From JAPOUP01 sp026708635 (GTDB lineage: Bacteria > Pseudomonadota > Alphaproteobacteria > Rhodobacterales > Rhodobacteraceae), in NCBI GenBank assembly GCA_965200115.1, contig OZ241336.1:2294001-2358000 (forward strand): a stretch of DNA of 64,000 nucleotides, given 5' to 3'. The translations under genes and the position numbers were made by a program. The notes beneath the pieces are model-generated. The model was not told the DNA's origin, made no database searches, and was given only the letters and a program-made list of their open reading frames with translations. Of the stretch, positions 34,846 through 43,913 are shown piece by piece (the first letter of the stretch is position 1; every line of letters begins with the position of its first letter).

Positions 34846-35124
34846 CTATCTCCTTCTGGCTTTCTTGTCTCCCGCGTGGCCATAGAAGGTGCGGGTCGCG
34901 CTATACTCACCGAATTTCTGGCCGATCATGTCCTCCGTCACGCTTACGGGGATGTGCTTGCGGCCGTTGTAAACCCCAAAGGTCAGGCCAACGAACTGTG
35001 GCAGGATCGTGGAGCGGCGTGACCAGATTTTGATGACCTCGTGGCGGCCCGACTCCCGGGCCCTTTCGGCCTTTTTGAGCACATAGCTGTCGACAAAGGG
35101 ACCTTTCCAGACGGAACGAGCCAT
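34846..35124 (-). CDS. rpsS: 30S ribosomal protein S19
   Basis: S19 lies in the 30S head next to S13. The 92-residue protein starts MARSVWKGPFVDSYVLKKAE and has FVGLTFGVYNGRKHIPVSVT and GEYSATRTFYGHAGDKKARR. It is 3 nt from both rplB and rplV. Confidence 0.96.
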   Translation of the reverse strand: MARSVWKGPFVDSYVLKKAERARESGRHEVIKIWSRRSTILPQFVGLTFGVYNGRKHIPVSVTEDMIGQKFGEYSATRTFYGHAGDKKARRR

Positions 35125-35127
35125 TTC

Positions 35128-35970
35128 CTAACGCCCTTTCTTTCTGGCATGTCGCGAACGTATGATCATTCTTGAAGACGCCTTGTTCTTTCTACGGGTG
35201 CGTTTGCCCTTGGTTGGCACGCCCCATGGCGTCACCGGATGGCGACCGCCCGACGTGCGGCCCTCGCCGCCTCCGTGGGGATGGTCAACGGGATTCATCA
35301 CCACGCCCCGGACCGACGGCCGCCGACCGAGATGTCGGTTGCGGCCCGCCTTGCCGAGATTCTGGTTCGCGTTGTCGGGATTCGAGACCGCGCCAACGGT
35401 TGCCATGCATTCCTGACGGACCATCCGAAGTTCACCGGAGGAAAGGCGGATCTGGGCATAACCGTTTCCACGGCCGACGAACTGGGCATAAGCGCCCGCG
35501 GCGCGCGCTATCTGACCGCCGCGGCCCGGTTTCAGCTCGACGTTGTGAACGATGGTTCCTATGGGCATTCCGGAGAATGGCATTGCATTTCCCGGCTTTA
35601 CGTCCGCGCTGGCGGACGAGACGACATAATCGCCGACGGCGAGACGCTGTGGAGCGAGGATATAGGCCAGTTCCCCGTCCTCGTACCTGACCAGCGCGAT
35701 GAACGCCGTGCGGTTCGGGTCATATTCAATCCGCTCCACACATCCCGGCACGTCGAACTTCCGGCGCCGGAAATCGACGACCCGATAGAGGCGTTTCGTC
35801 CCGCCGCCACGGCGACGCATCGTAATCCGTCCGGCATTGTTGCGGCCGCCCTTCCGGCCGAGACCTTCGACCAGGGTCTTTGCCGGGCGACCTTTCCAAA
35901 GCCCCGAACGGTCGATCAGGACCAGTCCCCGCTGGCCGGGCGTCGTCGGTTTATACGACTTGAGTGCCAT
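35128..35970 (-). CDS. rplB: 50S ribosomal protein L2
   Basis: L2 is needed for peptidyl-transferase centre assembly and subunit joining. The 280-residue protein contains GRNNAGRITMRRRGGGTKRL, the conserved MNPVDHPHGGGEGRTSGGRH near the active centre, and a basic C-terminus. It lies about 90 nt after rplW. Confidence 0.97.
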   Translation of the reverse strand: MALKSYKPTTPGQRGLVLIDRSGLWKGRPAKTLVEGLGRKGGRNNAGRITMRRRGGGTKRLYRVVDFRRRKFDVPGCVERIEYDPNRTAFIALVRYEDGELAYILAPQRLAVGDYVVSSASADVKPGNAMPFSGMPIGTIVHNVELKPGRGGQIARAAGAYAQFVGRGNGYAQIRLSSGELRMVRQECMATVGAVSNPDNANQNLGKAGRNRHLGRRPSVRGVVMNPVDHPHGGGEGRTSGGRHPVTPWGVPTKGKRTRRKNKASSRMIIRSRHARKKGR

Positions 35971-36063
35971 GCTTTACGTCTTCCGTCTGCTTCATCGGCG
36001 GGAACCCCGCCATGGTTAAGGTATTGCCGGAAACCGGGAACCTGATCCCGGCACCCTACCGGA

Positions 36064-36360
36064 TCAGAGGCCGGTCGTCACGTCGATCGTGTTGCCCTCC
36101 TCAAGCCCCACATATGCCTTCTTGACATCTTTGCGCCGCCCCGGGCGTCCACGGAAGCGTGTGGTCCTGCCCTTGGTCACCGTCGTGTTGACTGACTTCA
36201 CCTTCACGCCGAAAAGGGATTCCACCGCTTCCTTTATCTGTGGTTTGGACGAGCCGATCGCCACTTCGAAGACCACCGTTCCCGCCTCCGAGGCCCGCGT
36301 CGCCTTTTCGGTGATCACCGGCCTGCGGATCACGTCGTAATGTTCCGGTTTCGCTTTCAT
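36064..36360 (-). CDS. rplW: 50S ribosomal protein L23
   Basis: L23 is a docking site for trigger factor and SRP at the exit tunnel. The 98-residue protein reads YDVIRRPVITEKATRASEAG, then AVESLFGVKVKSVNTTVTKG and the basic loop RFRGRPGRRKDVKKAYV. Its ATG overlaps the rplD stop by 4 nt. Confidence 0.95.
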   Translation of the reverse strand: MKAKPEHYDVIRRPVITEKATRASEAGTVVFEVAIGSSKPQIKEAVESLFGVKVKSVNTTVTKGRTTRFRGRPGRRKDVKKAYVGLEEGNTIDVTTGL

Positions 36361-36974
36361 TTCAAACGAGCCTCCAGGGCTTCCAGGCCCGCCTTCGTGA
36401 GCACCAGCGTGTCACGTTTGAGAATGTCCAGCACATTGGCTCCGGCTGAGGGCAGCACATCCAGTTCCGGCAGGTTCGCCGCCGCACGGGCAAATCCTTC
36501 ATGAACGGACTTTCCCTCGATCACCAGCGCCCGCTTCCAACCAAGATTCCTGATCTGCCTGGCCAGGACCGCGGTCTTTCCCTCGGCCTCGGCAACGTCG
36601 AGAATCACGAGTTCGCCGGCCCTCGCCTTGGCGCTTAGCGCGTGCCGCAGGCCGAGTTTGCGAAGTCGCTTCGGGAGACCGTGGGCATGGCTGCGCGGGG
36701 TCGGTCCCTTATAGATGCCGCCACCGCGGAATATCGGGGCGTTACGGTCGCCGTGGCGGGCCCCGCCGGTGCCCTTTTGCCGATGGATCTTGCGCCCGGA
36801 ATACGACGTTTCCGACCGGGTCTTGACCTTGTGCGTACCGGCCTGGGCACGGGCGCGCTGCCAGCGAACGACGCGGTGCAGTATATCCGCACGGGGCTCA
36901 AGACCGAATATCCGGGCGTTGAGTTCCACGGATTCCACCGTCTCGCCCTCCAGGCTTATGGTATCAGCTCTCAT
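36357..36974 (-). CDS. rplD: 50S ribosomal protein L4
   Basis: L4 extends a loop into the exit tunnel and in some bacteria represses the S10 operon. The protein has 205 residues with the conserved loop SYSGRKIHRQKGTGGARHGD. Two in-frame ATGs lie 6 nt apart. The second (36974) is chosen because GGAGG lies 8 nt before it, but only 2 nt before the first. The start overlaps the end of rplC by 11 nt. Confidence 0.94.
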   Translation of the reverse strand: MRADTISLEGETVESVELNARIFGLEPRADILHRVVRWQRARAQAGTHKVKTRSETSYSGRKIHRQKGTGGARHGDRNAPIFRGGGIYKGPTPRSHAHGLPKRLRKLGLRHALSAKARAGELVILDVAEAEGKTAVLARQIRNLGWKRALVIEGKSVHEGFARAAANLPELDVLPSAGANVLDILKRDTLVLTKAGLEALEARLK

Positions 36975-37731
36975 CGCCATCGCCTCCCTGGACGGTGGAG
37001 CCGTCGGTCGCTGGATTTCCGTCCGAAGTTTCCGGAACCGTCCCGATTTCAGCTGACTGGCGCAGCGCGGCGGGCATTACGGCCTCTGACGGGAATGGTT
37101 TCTTCACGGCATCCTTGATCGTCACCCAGCCGCCCCTCGAACCCGGGACGGCTCCCTTGACCATAATCAATCCACGTTCGGCGTCGGTCCTGACGACCTG
37201 GAGGTTCTGCGTAGTCACCCGGGCAGCGCCCATGTGGCCGGCCATCTTCTTGCCCCTGAACACGCGGCCTGGCTCCTGGCACTGGCCGGTGGAACCATGC
37301 GAGCGGTGACTGATCGATACGCCATGGCTGGCGCGCAGGCCGCCGAAGTTGTGGCGCTTCATCGCACCGGCGAATCCCTTGCCGATCGACGTGCCGGAGA
37401 CGTCGACATACTGGCCCTCGAAATAGTGGTCCGCTGTAATTTCCATTCCCACGTCGATCATGTTTTCGGGGGCCACCCGGAACTCGGCGATCTTTCTCTT
37501 GGGGCTTACCCTCGTGGCGGCGAAATGGCCCCGCATCGCCTTTGCCGTCCGCTTGGCGCTGGCGGCTCCCGCGCCAAGCTGGACAGCCGTGTAACCGTCC
37601 CTTTCGGCGGTTCGCTGTGCGACGACCTGACAGTTGTCCAGTTGAAGCACGGTTACGGGAACCTGCCTGCCGTCCTCCATGAACAGTCTGGTCATCCCGA
37701 CCTTTCTCGCGATCACTCCAGAGCGCAGCAT
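36964..37731 (-). CDS. rplC: 50S ribosomal protein L3
   Basis: L3 is an early assembly protein that reaches toward the peptidyl-transferase centre. Family regions are MLRSGVIARKVGMTRLFMED and the loop GQCQEPGRVFRGKKMAGHMG, which holds the Gln methylated by PrmB-type enzymes. At 255 residues it carries an acidic, Ser/Thr/Gly-rich C-terminal tail of roughly 25 residues beyond the usual end. Confidence 0.95.
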   Translation of the reverse strand: MLRSGVIARKVGMTRLFMEDGRQVPVTVLQLDNCQVVAQRTAERDGYTAVQLGAGAASAKRTAKAMRGHFAATRVSPKRKIAEFRVAPENMIDVGMEITADHYFEGQYVDVSGTSIGKGFAGAMKRHNFGGLRASHGVSISHRSHGSTGQCQEPGRVFRGKKMAGHMGAARVTTQNLQVVRTDAERGLIMVKGAVPGSRGGWVTIKDAVKKPFPSEAVMPAALRQSAEIGTVPETSDGNPATDGSTVQGGDGDES

Positions 37732-37745
37732 TGTCCTGTCCTCCC

Positions 37746-38060
37746 TCAGACCGAGATCTGGACGTCAACGCCGGCGGCGAGGTCAAGCTTCATCAGCGCG
37801 TCGACGGTCTGAGGCGTCGGATCAACGATGTCGAGAAGGCGTTTGTGCGTACGTATCTCCCACTGGTCACGGCTTTTCTTGTCGATGTGCGGGCTACGGA
37901 GAACCGTGAATTTCTCGATCTTGTTGGGAAGTGGAATCGGGCCGCGTACCTGGGCGCCGGTCCGTCTGGCCGTGTTGACGATCTCCTTCGTCGACACATC
38001 AAGGACGCGGTAGTCGAACGCCTTCAGGCGGATGCGGATGTTCTGGCTCTGCATTGCCAT
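37746..38060 (-). CDS. rpsJ: 30S ribosomal protein S10
   Basis: S10 is a 30S head protein that also joins NusB in antitermination. The protein contains NIRIRLKAFDYRVLDVSTKE and SPHIDKKSRDQWEIRTHKR. Its 104 residues may start at the first ATG or two codons later. GGAGG upstream (8 nt from the first) favours the first. It lies about 140 nt after tuf. Confidence 0.96.
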   Translation of the reverse strand: MAMQSQNIRIRLKAFDYRVLDVSTKEIVNTARRTGAQVRGPIPLPNKIEKFTVLRSPHIDKKSRDQWEIRTHKRLLDIVDPTPQTVDALMKLDLAAGVDVQISV

Positions 38061-38202
38061 GTCTTGTTCCTCCGCGATTATGACAGGGAGCGTGACGACC
38101 GCCCCCCGTCAAACCATTTCGTGCGCTGGATACCGCCGGGTACCCAACCGTTCCGGCCTGCCCGCGCCACGACGGCCCGGGCGGCCCGGCCATCTACCCG
38201 GG

Positions 38203-39378
38203 TCACTCCACGATTTTCGCGACGACTCCCGCCCCTACGGTCCGGCCACCCTCACGGATCGCGAAGCGCAGCCCTTCCTCCATGGCGATTGGCGAGATCA
38301 GCTGGGCGCTGAACGAGACGCTGTCCCCCGGCATGACCATTTTTATTCCCTCAGGCAAGGTCACCGAACCCGTTACGTCCGTCGTCCGGAAGTAGAACTG
38401 CGGCCGGTAACCGTCAAAAAACGGCGTATGGCGGCCGCCCTCCTCCTTGGTCAGGACGTAGGCCTCCGCCTCGAACCGCGTGTGCGGGGTCACCGAGCCC
38501 GGACGGCACAGAACCTGGCCGCGCTCGACCTCCTCCTTGCCAACGCCACGCATAAGCGCTCCGATGTTGTCACCCGCCTCGCCGCGATCCAGGATTTTCC
38601 TGAACATCTCCACACCCGTGCACGTCGTCCTTCTCGTGTCCCGCAGACCCACGATCTCGATCTCGTCGCCCACATTCAGAACGCCCCGCTCGACGCGGCC
38701 CGTCACCACGGTGCCCCGCCCGGAGATCGAGAACACATCCTCGATCGGCATAAGGAACGGCTGGTCAACGGCGCGCTCGGGAGTCGGTATGTAGCCGTCA
38801 ACCGCCTCCATCAGCTCGCGCACACGCGACTCGCCCGTCGCCGCGTCCGTTCCGTCCATCGCCGCCAGTGCCGAGCCCGACACTATCGGTATGTCGTCTC
38901 CGGGGAACTCGTAGGCCGAGAGCAGCTCGCGCACCTCCATCTCCACGAGTTCCAGAAGCTCCTCATCATCGACCTGATCGACCTTGTTAAGGAACACGAC
39001 CAGCGCGGGAACACCGACCTGACGCGCCAGGAGAATGTGCTCCCGCGTCTGTGGCATGGGACCGTCAGCCGCGCTCACGACGAGGATCGCCCCGTCCATC
39101 TGGGCCGCGCCCGTAATCATGTTCTTTACGTAGTCGGCGTGGCCGGGACAGTCCACATGCGCATAATGCCTCGACTCGGTCTCATACTCGACATGCGCGG
39201 TCGAGATCGTGATTCCGCGCGCCTTCTCCTCCGGCGCCGCATCGATCCGGTCATACGCCTGGAATTCGCCGAAATACTTTGTGATCGCGGCCGTCAGAGT
39301 CGTCTTGCCATGGTCCACGTGACCGATGGTACCGATGTTCACGTGCGGCTTCGTACGCTCAAATTTCTCCTTTGCCAT
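38203..39378 (-). CDS. tuf: Elongation factor Tu
   Basis: EF-Tu delivers aminoacyl-tRNA to the ribosome. The 391-residue protein has the GTPase motifs GHVDHGKTT, DCPGHADYVKNM and NKVDQVDD, followed by domains 2 and 3. It lies 33 nt after fusA in the str order. A second tuf copy is common in proteobacteria but would be outside this window. Confidence 0.97.
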   Translation of the reverse strand: MAKEKFERTKPHVNIGTIGHVDHGKTTLTAAITKYFGEFQAYDRIDAAPEEKARGITISTAHVEYETESRHYAHVDCPGHADYVKNMITGAAQMDGAILVVSAADGPMPQTREHILLARQVGVPALVVFLNKVDQVDDEELLELVEMEVRELLSAYEFPGDDIPIVSGSALAAMDGTDAATGESRVRELMEAVDGYIPTPERAVDQPFLMPIEDVFSISGRGTVVTGRVERGVLNVGDEIEIVGLRDTRRTTCTGVEMFRKILDRGEAGDNIGALMRGVGKEEVERGQVLCRPGSVTPHTRFEAEAYVLTKEEGGRHTPFFDGYRPQFYFRTTDVTGSVTLPEGIKMVMPGDSVSFSAQLISPIAMEEGLRFAIREGGRTVGAGVVAKIVE

Positions 39379-39411
39379 ACTGGTCTCCTTGCTTCGGTCG
39401 AGGCGATCCGC

Positions 39412-41529
39412 TCACGCGAATTTCGCCTGGATTTCATCGCTGATGTTCTGCGGCACCGGATCATAATGGTCGAACTGCATCGTGAAGTTCGCCCGTCCCG
39501 AAGACATGGACCGCAGGTTATTGATGTAACCAAACATATTGGCGAGCGGCACGAACGCGTCTATCGCGACGGCGTTGCCACGCGGCTCCTGACCGGTCAG
39601 CTGGCCCCGACGGCCCGTAAGGTCGCCGATGACGCTGCCGGTGTATTCCTCCGGCGTGATCACCTCGACCTTCATCACCGGTTCGAGCAGTTTCGCCCCT
39701 CCCAGTCTCAGGCCTTCACGCATGCACATCCGCGCGGCGATCTCAAAAGCCAGAACCGAGGAATCGACGTCGTGGAACTTTCCGTCGACGAGCGCGACCC
39801 TGAAGTCGATGACCGGGAAACCCGCCAGAGGCCCTGAGTCCATCACGGACCGGATTCCCTTCTCGACGCCGGGAATGTATTCCTTTGGCACATTACCGCC
39901 GACAATCCGGGATTCGAAGGCGTAACCTTCCCCGGGTTCGGTCGGGGTGATTTCCAGCTTGACCTCGGCATACTGGCCCGAACCGCCGGTCTGCTTCCTG
40001 TGGGTGTAAGTGTGCTCGACGAAGCGGGAGATCGTCTCGCGGTAGGCCACCTGCGGCGCACCGATATTCGCCTCTACCCTGAACTCGCGCCGGAGACGGT
40101 CAACGAGCACCTCGAGGTGAAGCTCACCCATGCCCTTCATGATGGTCTGGCCGGATTCGGCATCGGTTTCCACGCGGAATGACGGATCCTCGGCGGCAAG
40201 GCGCGTCAGGCCCTGGGACATCTTCTCCTGGTCATTTTTGGTTTTCGGCTCGACCGCGATCTCGATTACCGGATCGGGAAACGTCATGGTCTCGAGAACC
40301 ACTGGCTTCTGCATGTCGCAGAGCGTGTCACCCGTTGTGGTTTCCTTCAGACCGGCTAGGGCGATTATGTCGCCGGCGAACGCCTCGTCGATCTCCTCGC
40401 GGTTGTTGGAATGCATCATCATCATCCGGCCGATCCGCTCACGCTTGCCCTTGGTCGAATTGAGAATGGCGTCGCCCCTCCGCATTGAGCCCGAGTATAT
40501 CCGGGTGAAGGTAAGGGATCCGACGAACGGATCGTTCATAATCTTGAACGCCAGCGCGGAGAACGGCTGACCGTCGTCGGCGGTGCGTTCGATACTGCGC
40601 GTTTCCGTCCTGTCACCCGGAGCGAAGCCCCTGTAGGCGGGAACGTCCACCGGATGCGGCAGATAGTCCACCACCGCGTTAAGCAGAGGCTGAACACCCT
40701 TGTTCTTGAAAGCCGATCCCGTGAGAACCGGAACGAAGGACAGCGACAGCGTTCCCTTTCGGATCAGCCTGCGCAGCGTGTCGACGTCGGGCTCCGCACC
40801 TTCCAGATAGGCCTCCATGGCGGCGTCATCCTGTTCGACCGCGAGTTCGACGAGTCTGCCCCTGTGTTCCTCCGCGCTATCTTTCAGGTCGCCCCGAATG
40901 TCCTGGACGGTCCAGGTCGCCCCCAGATCCTCGCCCGCCCAGATCCACTCCTTCATGGTGATCAGGTCGACGATGCCGGCGAATTTATCCTCGGCGCCGA
41001 CGGGGATCTGGATTGGCGCGGGAACTGCGCCGGTCCGGCTACGGATCATGTCGACGCAGTTGGCAAAATCCGCGCCTATCTTGTCCATCTTGTTAACGAA
41101 AACGATCCGCGGCACGGAGTAGCGATCGGCCTGCCGCCACACCGTTTCCGTCTGCGGTTCCACGCCGGCGTTCGCATCGAGAACACAGACGGCGCCGTCG
41201 AGCACGGCAAGCGACCTCTCGACCTCAATAGTGAAGTCGACGTGGCCCGGGGTGTCGATGATGTTCAGGCGGTGCCTCTCGGACTGGGCGCTGTCGCCAT
41301 CCTCCGTGCGCTCCCAAAAAGTGGTCGTCGCGGCCGAGGTGATGGTGATGCCGCGCTCCTGCTCCTGCTCCATCCAATCCATGGTCGCGGCGCCGTCATG
41401 CACCTCGCCGATCTTGTGGGACTTTCCGGTGTAGTACAGGATACGCTCCGTGCAGGTTGTCTTGCCGGCGTCGATATGCGCCATGATCCCGAAATTTCGG
41501 TAGCGCTCGAGTGGGTATTCGCGTGGCAT
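39412..41529 (-). CDS. fusA: Elongation factor G
   Basis: EF-G is the translocase GTPase. The 705-residue protein has G1 AHIDAGKTTCTERILYYTG, G2 RGITITSAATT, G3 DTPGHVDFTIEVERS and G4 NKMDKIGADF, and the domain IV tip region YTHRKQTGGSGQYAEVKLE. It has the normal length and lies 30 nt after rpsG. Confidence 0.97.
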   Translation of the reverse strand: MPREYPLERYRNFGIMAHIDAGKTTCTERILYYTGKSHKIGEVHDGAATMDWMEQEQERGITITSAATTTFWERTEDGDSAQSERHRLNIIDTPGHVDFTIEVERSLAVLDGAVCVLDANAGVEPQTETVWRQADRYSVPRIVFVNKMDKIGADFANCVDMIRSRTGAVPAPIQIPVGAEDKFAGIVDLITMKEWIWAGEDLGATWTVQDIRGDLKDSAEEHRGRLVELAVEQDDAAMEAYLEGAEPDVDTLRRLIRKGTLSLSFVPVLTGSAFKNKGVQPLLNAVVDYLPHPVDVPAYRGFAPGDRTETRSIERTADDGQPFSALAFKIMNDPFVGSLTFTRIYSGSMRRGDAILNSTKGKRERIGRMMMMHSNNREEIDEAFAGDIIALAGLKETTTGDTLCDMQKPVVLETMTFPDPVIEIAVEPKTKNDQEKMSQGLTRLAAEDPSFRVETDAESGQTIMKGMGELHLEVLVDRLRREFRVEANIGAPQVAYRETISRFVEHTYTHRKQTGGSGQYAEVKLEITPTEPGEGYAFESRIVGGNVPKEYIPGVEKGIRSVMDSGPLAGFPVIDFRVALVDGKFHDVDSSVLAFEIAARMCMREGLRLGGAKLLEPVMKVEVITPEEYTGSVIGDLTGRRGQLTGQEPRGNAVAIDAFVPLANMFGYINNLRSMSSGRANFTMQFDHYDPVPQNISDEIQAKFA

Positions 41530-41559
41530 GGCTTCTACGGGACCTCGGAATTCGGGAGA

Positions 41560-42030
41560 TTACCACCGGTAATGGCTGAAGGCTTTGTTGGCCTCGGCCA
41601 TCTTGTGCGTGTCCTCGCGCCGTTTGACCGCGGCACCCCGGTTGTTCACCGCATCGGTGAGTTCGGCGGCAAGACGCTCCTCCATGGTGTTCTCGCCGCG
41701 CTTCCTGCTTGCGCTGATCAGCCACCGAATAGCCAGCGCCTGCCTGCGCTCCGGGCGGACCTCGACCGGAATCTGGTAGGTGGCGCCGCCGACACGCCGT
41801 GACCGGACCTCGACCGAGGGTTTGATGTTTTCGAGAGCCTCATGGAATACGTCGACCGGTGACTTCCTCAGACGGCTCTCGACGCGGTCGAGCGCGTGGT
41901 AGACGATGCGCTCGGCAACGGATTTCTTGCCATCGACCATAAGGCTGTTCATGAACTTGGTCAGAACCGCGTCACCATACTTGGCGTCGGGAAGGAATTC
42001 GCGCTTTTCGGCTGCGTGACGTCTGGACAT
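41560..42030 (-). CDS. rpsG: 30S ribosomal protein S7
   Basis: S7 organises the 30S head and contacts the E site. The 156-residue protein starts MSRRHAAEKREFLPDAKYGD and contains RVGGATYQIPVEVRPERRQA and the C-terminal KMAEANKAFSHYRW. It lies 12 nt after rpsL. Confidence 0.96.
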   Translation of the reverse strand: MSRRHAAEKREFLPDAKYGDAVLTKFMNSLMVDGKKSVAERIVYHALDRVESRLRKSPVDVFHEALENIKPSVEVRSRRVGGATYQIPVEVRPERRQALAIRWLISASRKRGENTMEERLAAELTDAVNNRGAAVKRREDTHKMAEANKAFSHYRW

Positions 42031-42042
42031 CTGCGTTTCCCG

Positions 42043-42414
42043 TTATTTCGGCCGCTTGGCGCCATATTTTGAGCGGCGTTGCCTACGATCCTTGACGCCC
42101 TGGGTATCGAGCACGCCGCGCAGGATGTGGTAACGGACGCCCGGCAGATCCTTGACACGTCCGCCCCGGATAAGCACCACGGAGTGCTCCTGCAGGTTGT
42201 GGCTTTCCCCCGGAATGTAGCTGATCACCTCAAATCCGTTGGTGAGCCGCACCTTCGCCACCTTCCGCATGGCGGAATTCGGCTTCTTGGGCGTCGTCGT
42301 GTAGACACGCGTGCAGACGCCGCGTTTCTGCGGACAGCTCTCGAGGTGCAACGACTTCGAGCGTTTCGTTTTCGGCTGACGCGGTTTGCGGATCAGCTGC
42401 TGTATCGTCGGCAT
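42043..42414 (-). CDS. rpsL: 30S ribosomal protein S12
   Basis: S12 is part of the decoding centre. The 123-residue protein starts MPTIQQLIRKPRQPKTKRSK. The residues that confer streptomycin resistance when changed, Lys43 (TPKKPNS) and Lys88 (GGRVKDLPG), are both wild type. The frame remains open to 42483, but the family start is the ATG at 42414. It is the first gene of the ribosomal superoperon here, since rpoBC are not upstream. Confidence 0.96.
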   Translation of the reverse strand: MPTIQQLIRKPRQPKTKRSKSLHLESCPQKRGVCTRVYTTTPKKPNSAMRKVAKVRLTNGFEVISYIPGESHNLQEHSVVLIRGGRVKDLPGVRYHILRGVLDTQGVKDRRQRRSKYGAKRPK

Positions 42415-42682
42415 CTGGGTCTCGTTCCCCGTATTGCTACGCCCATAGTTTTTCGTCTTCCGGGCGGATTCACGCCCTCGCATCCATCAACATGTCACGC
42501 GCGTCCATGCGGTTCGCCGTTCGGACGCGTTCTCTATGTCCAGAAAACACGAAAGCCGCATGCGCCCCCTCATTCGCGGGAACGACGCGGTGGAATTTCA
42601 GAGGATCGGAGCGGGAGCCGCCCGGATCGTGGCCACTTCGTGTCTGGACCGGGCGAGAGTTTCGGCCCGCCGGTACCGCGAC

Positions 42683-42711
42683 TCCATAAGGTTTGCCCGA
42701 ATCGTTGTCAA
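42683..42711 (-). promoter_or_regulatory. Candidate promoter of the rpsL-fusA-tuf-ribosomal superoperon
   Basis: On the minus strand a perfect TTGACA (42706-42711) is followed after exactly 17 nt by TATGGA (42683-42688). The -35 match is complete and the -10 is partial. The site is about 270 nt upstream of rpsL. The long leader would leave room for regulation, though no known leader motif was recognised. Confidence 0.5.
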
Positions 42712-43084
42712 CAGCCCCCGGCGGTAAGGGGATTCCCGTTACGCCCGACCGGGAAAGTGACCGCCGCCCTTCCGTATTCCTCCGGCACCATATCGTTGGG
42801 TTGCCGTCTTCGGGAAGATGCGGGCCACCGCCACGCCACGGTCGCCGCCGACGGAACCCTGCCCTGCGCACGGTGCGGCGATCAACGGGAATCTCCGACA
42901 GAAATCCGCCGGCCATTTCAAGCGTTACCGCGAATTTTTTCAAAATCCTCAGATAGTTGGCTGAACCTCCGGGAACGTCGAGCCCAACAGAGGCGACGGA
43001 CCGCCCGCGCGGGAGTCCGAAACGCGGAGGTGAGAAGCCCTCCGCGACCGTTTTCGCTCCGGGAAGTCCGGGTATAGGGACGGG

Positions 43085-43105
43085 CGGCGCAGCTATCCTG
43101 CGCCG
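43085..43105. repeat. Perfect 8-bp stem-loop in the rpsL-phaA spacer
   Basis: CGGCGCAG-CTATC-CTGCGCCG forms a perfect stem with a 5-nt loop in the middle of the 1.5-kb spacer. No T-run follows on either strand. Its role is unknown. Confidence 0.6.
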
Positions 43106-43784
43106 TCAACCATCGGATCCATATCCCGTCGCTGGCGGGAACCGGGACCAACCCGCCCTAACCGCCCATTCCGAAAGGACTTGGGACCTGCCCTGAATGT
43201 GGCGGCGGAAAGTGATTCGTTCCCACCGGGACGTCTCTTCCGGGACGTCTCGGTGTCTTCGGTGCCGCGCCACCCGGTGACCGCGCTTAAACCGGAGAAG
43301 ACACTCCGGCGACGCGATGTCCGGGCCTGGCGGCTCCGGGTGGCGGTCGCCACGAGCGTCCCTCCGCGCGGCGGGGGAAATTCCACGGCGCCACCCGGCC
43401 TCGCCGGGCTCGGGATGTGGGTCCCGGTCGCCGGGACGCCTCCGGCCGAACTCCCATTGGTCGAGGTCGGGACACGCGAAAGACCGACTCAGGCTTCCGT
43501 GCGCGGCGGAATGGCGGGACACGGCCATACGAGGATATCGAAACCAACGGGATTCTCCACAGCCCCCCCTTCCCCGGGCGCGCGATCCAGACCGGCGGTC
43601 CCGGCTGTCCACAGGCGCTTGAGGCCGCCTGAACCGGCCGGACCAAAGCCGCATGCCGCGCCGTCCGCGTCGGGGACCATTCACCCCCCGGGTCAACTCG
43701 CGGCGTCGCCCGGATGTTTCGGATCCCGGGCCAGAATACTATTGCGCCCGAACGAGCCGAGCCCCGCCTGAGACAGTGTGTCAC

Positions 43785-43813
43785 TTGATTTGCTGCGATG
43801 CAGAATCTATCTT
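43785..43813 (+). promoter_or_regulatory. Candidate promoter of phaA
   Basis: TTGATT (43785-43790) and TATCTT (43808-43813) are exactly 17 nt apart, four of six matches each, about 100 nt upstream of the phaA ATG. The spacer contains the palindrome CTGC-GAT-GCAG described separately. Confidence 0.55.
43793..43803 (+). promoter_or_regulatory. PhaR-like operator CTGC-N3-GCAG in the phaA promoter
   Basis: CTGCGATGCAG is an exact CTGC-N3-GCAG palindrome lying between the -35 and -10 hexamers of the candidate phaA promoter. This is the form of site described for the PHB-sensing repressor PhaR of Paracoccus denitrificans and relatives. Repressor bound here would block RNA polymerase. PhaR itself is not encoded in the window. 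Confidence 0.6.
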
Positions 43814-43913
43814 TAGACGGCGGACAATGGAAGCTCTCGCCCGCCATCCCGCGACTTCACCGGTCCACAAGCGTGGCTTCTGGTTAACTTATTGATATGG
43901 ATAGAGGAATATC

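Larger units (their letters stand above)
42415..43913. other. 1.5-kb spacer between the divergent rpsL and phaA units
   Basis: No gene is supported. Many overlapping frames on both strands (up to 332 codons) are Arg/Pro-rich shadows without start signals or domains. The supported contents are the candidate rpsL promoter (42683-42711), a stem-loop (43085-43105) and the phaA promoter with PhaR-like box (43785-43813). In many alphaproteobacteria rpoC precedes rpsL, but it is not here. Confidence 0.6.

Noticed and set aside
38032..39837. 601-codon + strand frame opposite tuf and fusA
   Set aside because: It is antisense to two highly conserved genes, is rich in Arg and His, and has no start signal or domain. 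It is a shadow of the codon bias on the other strand.
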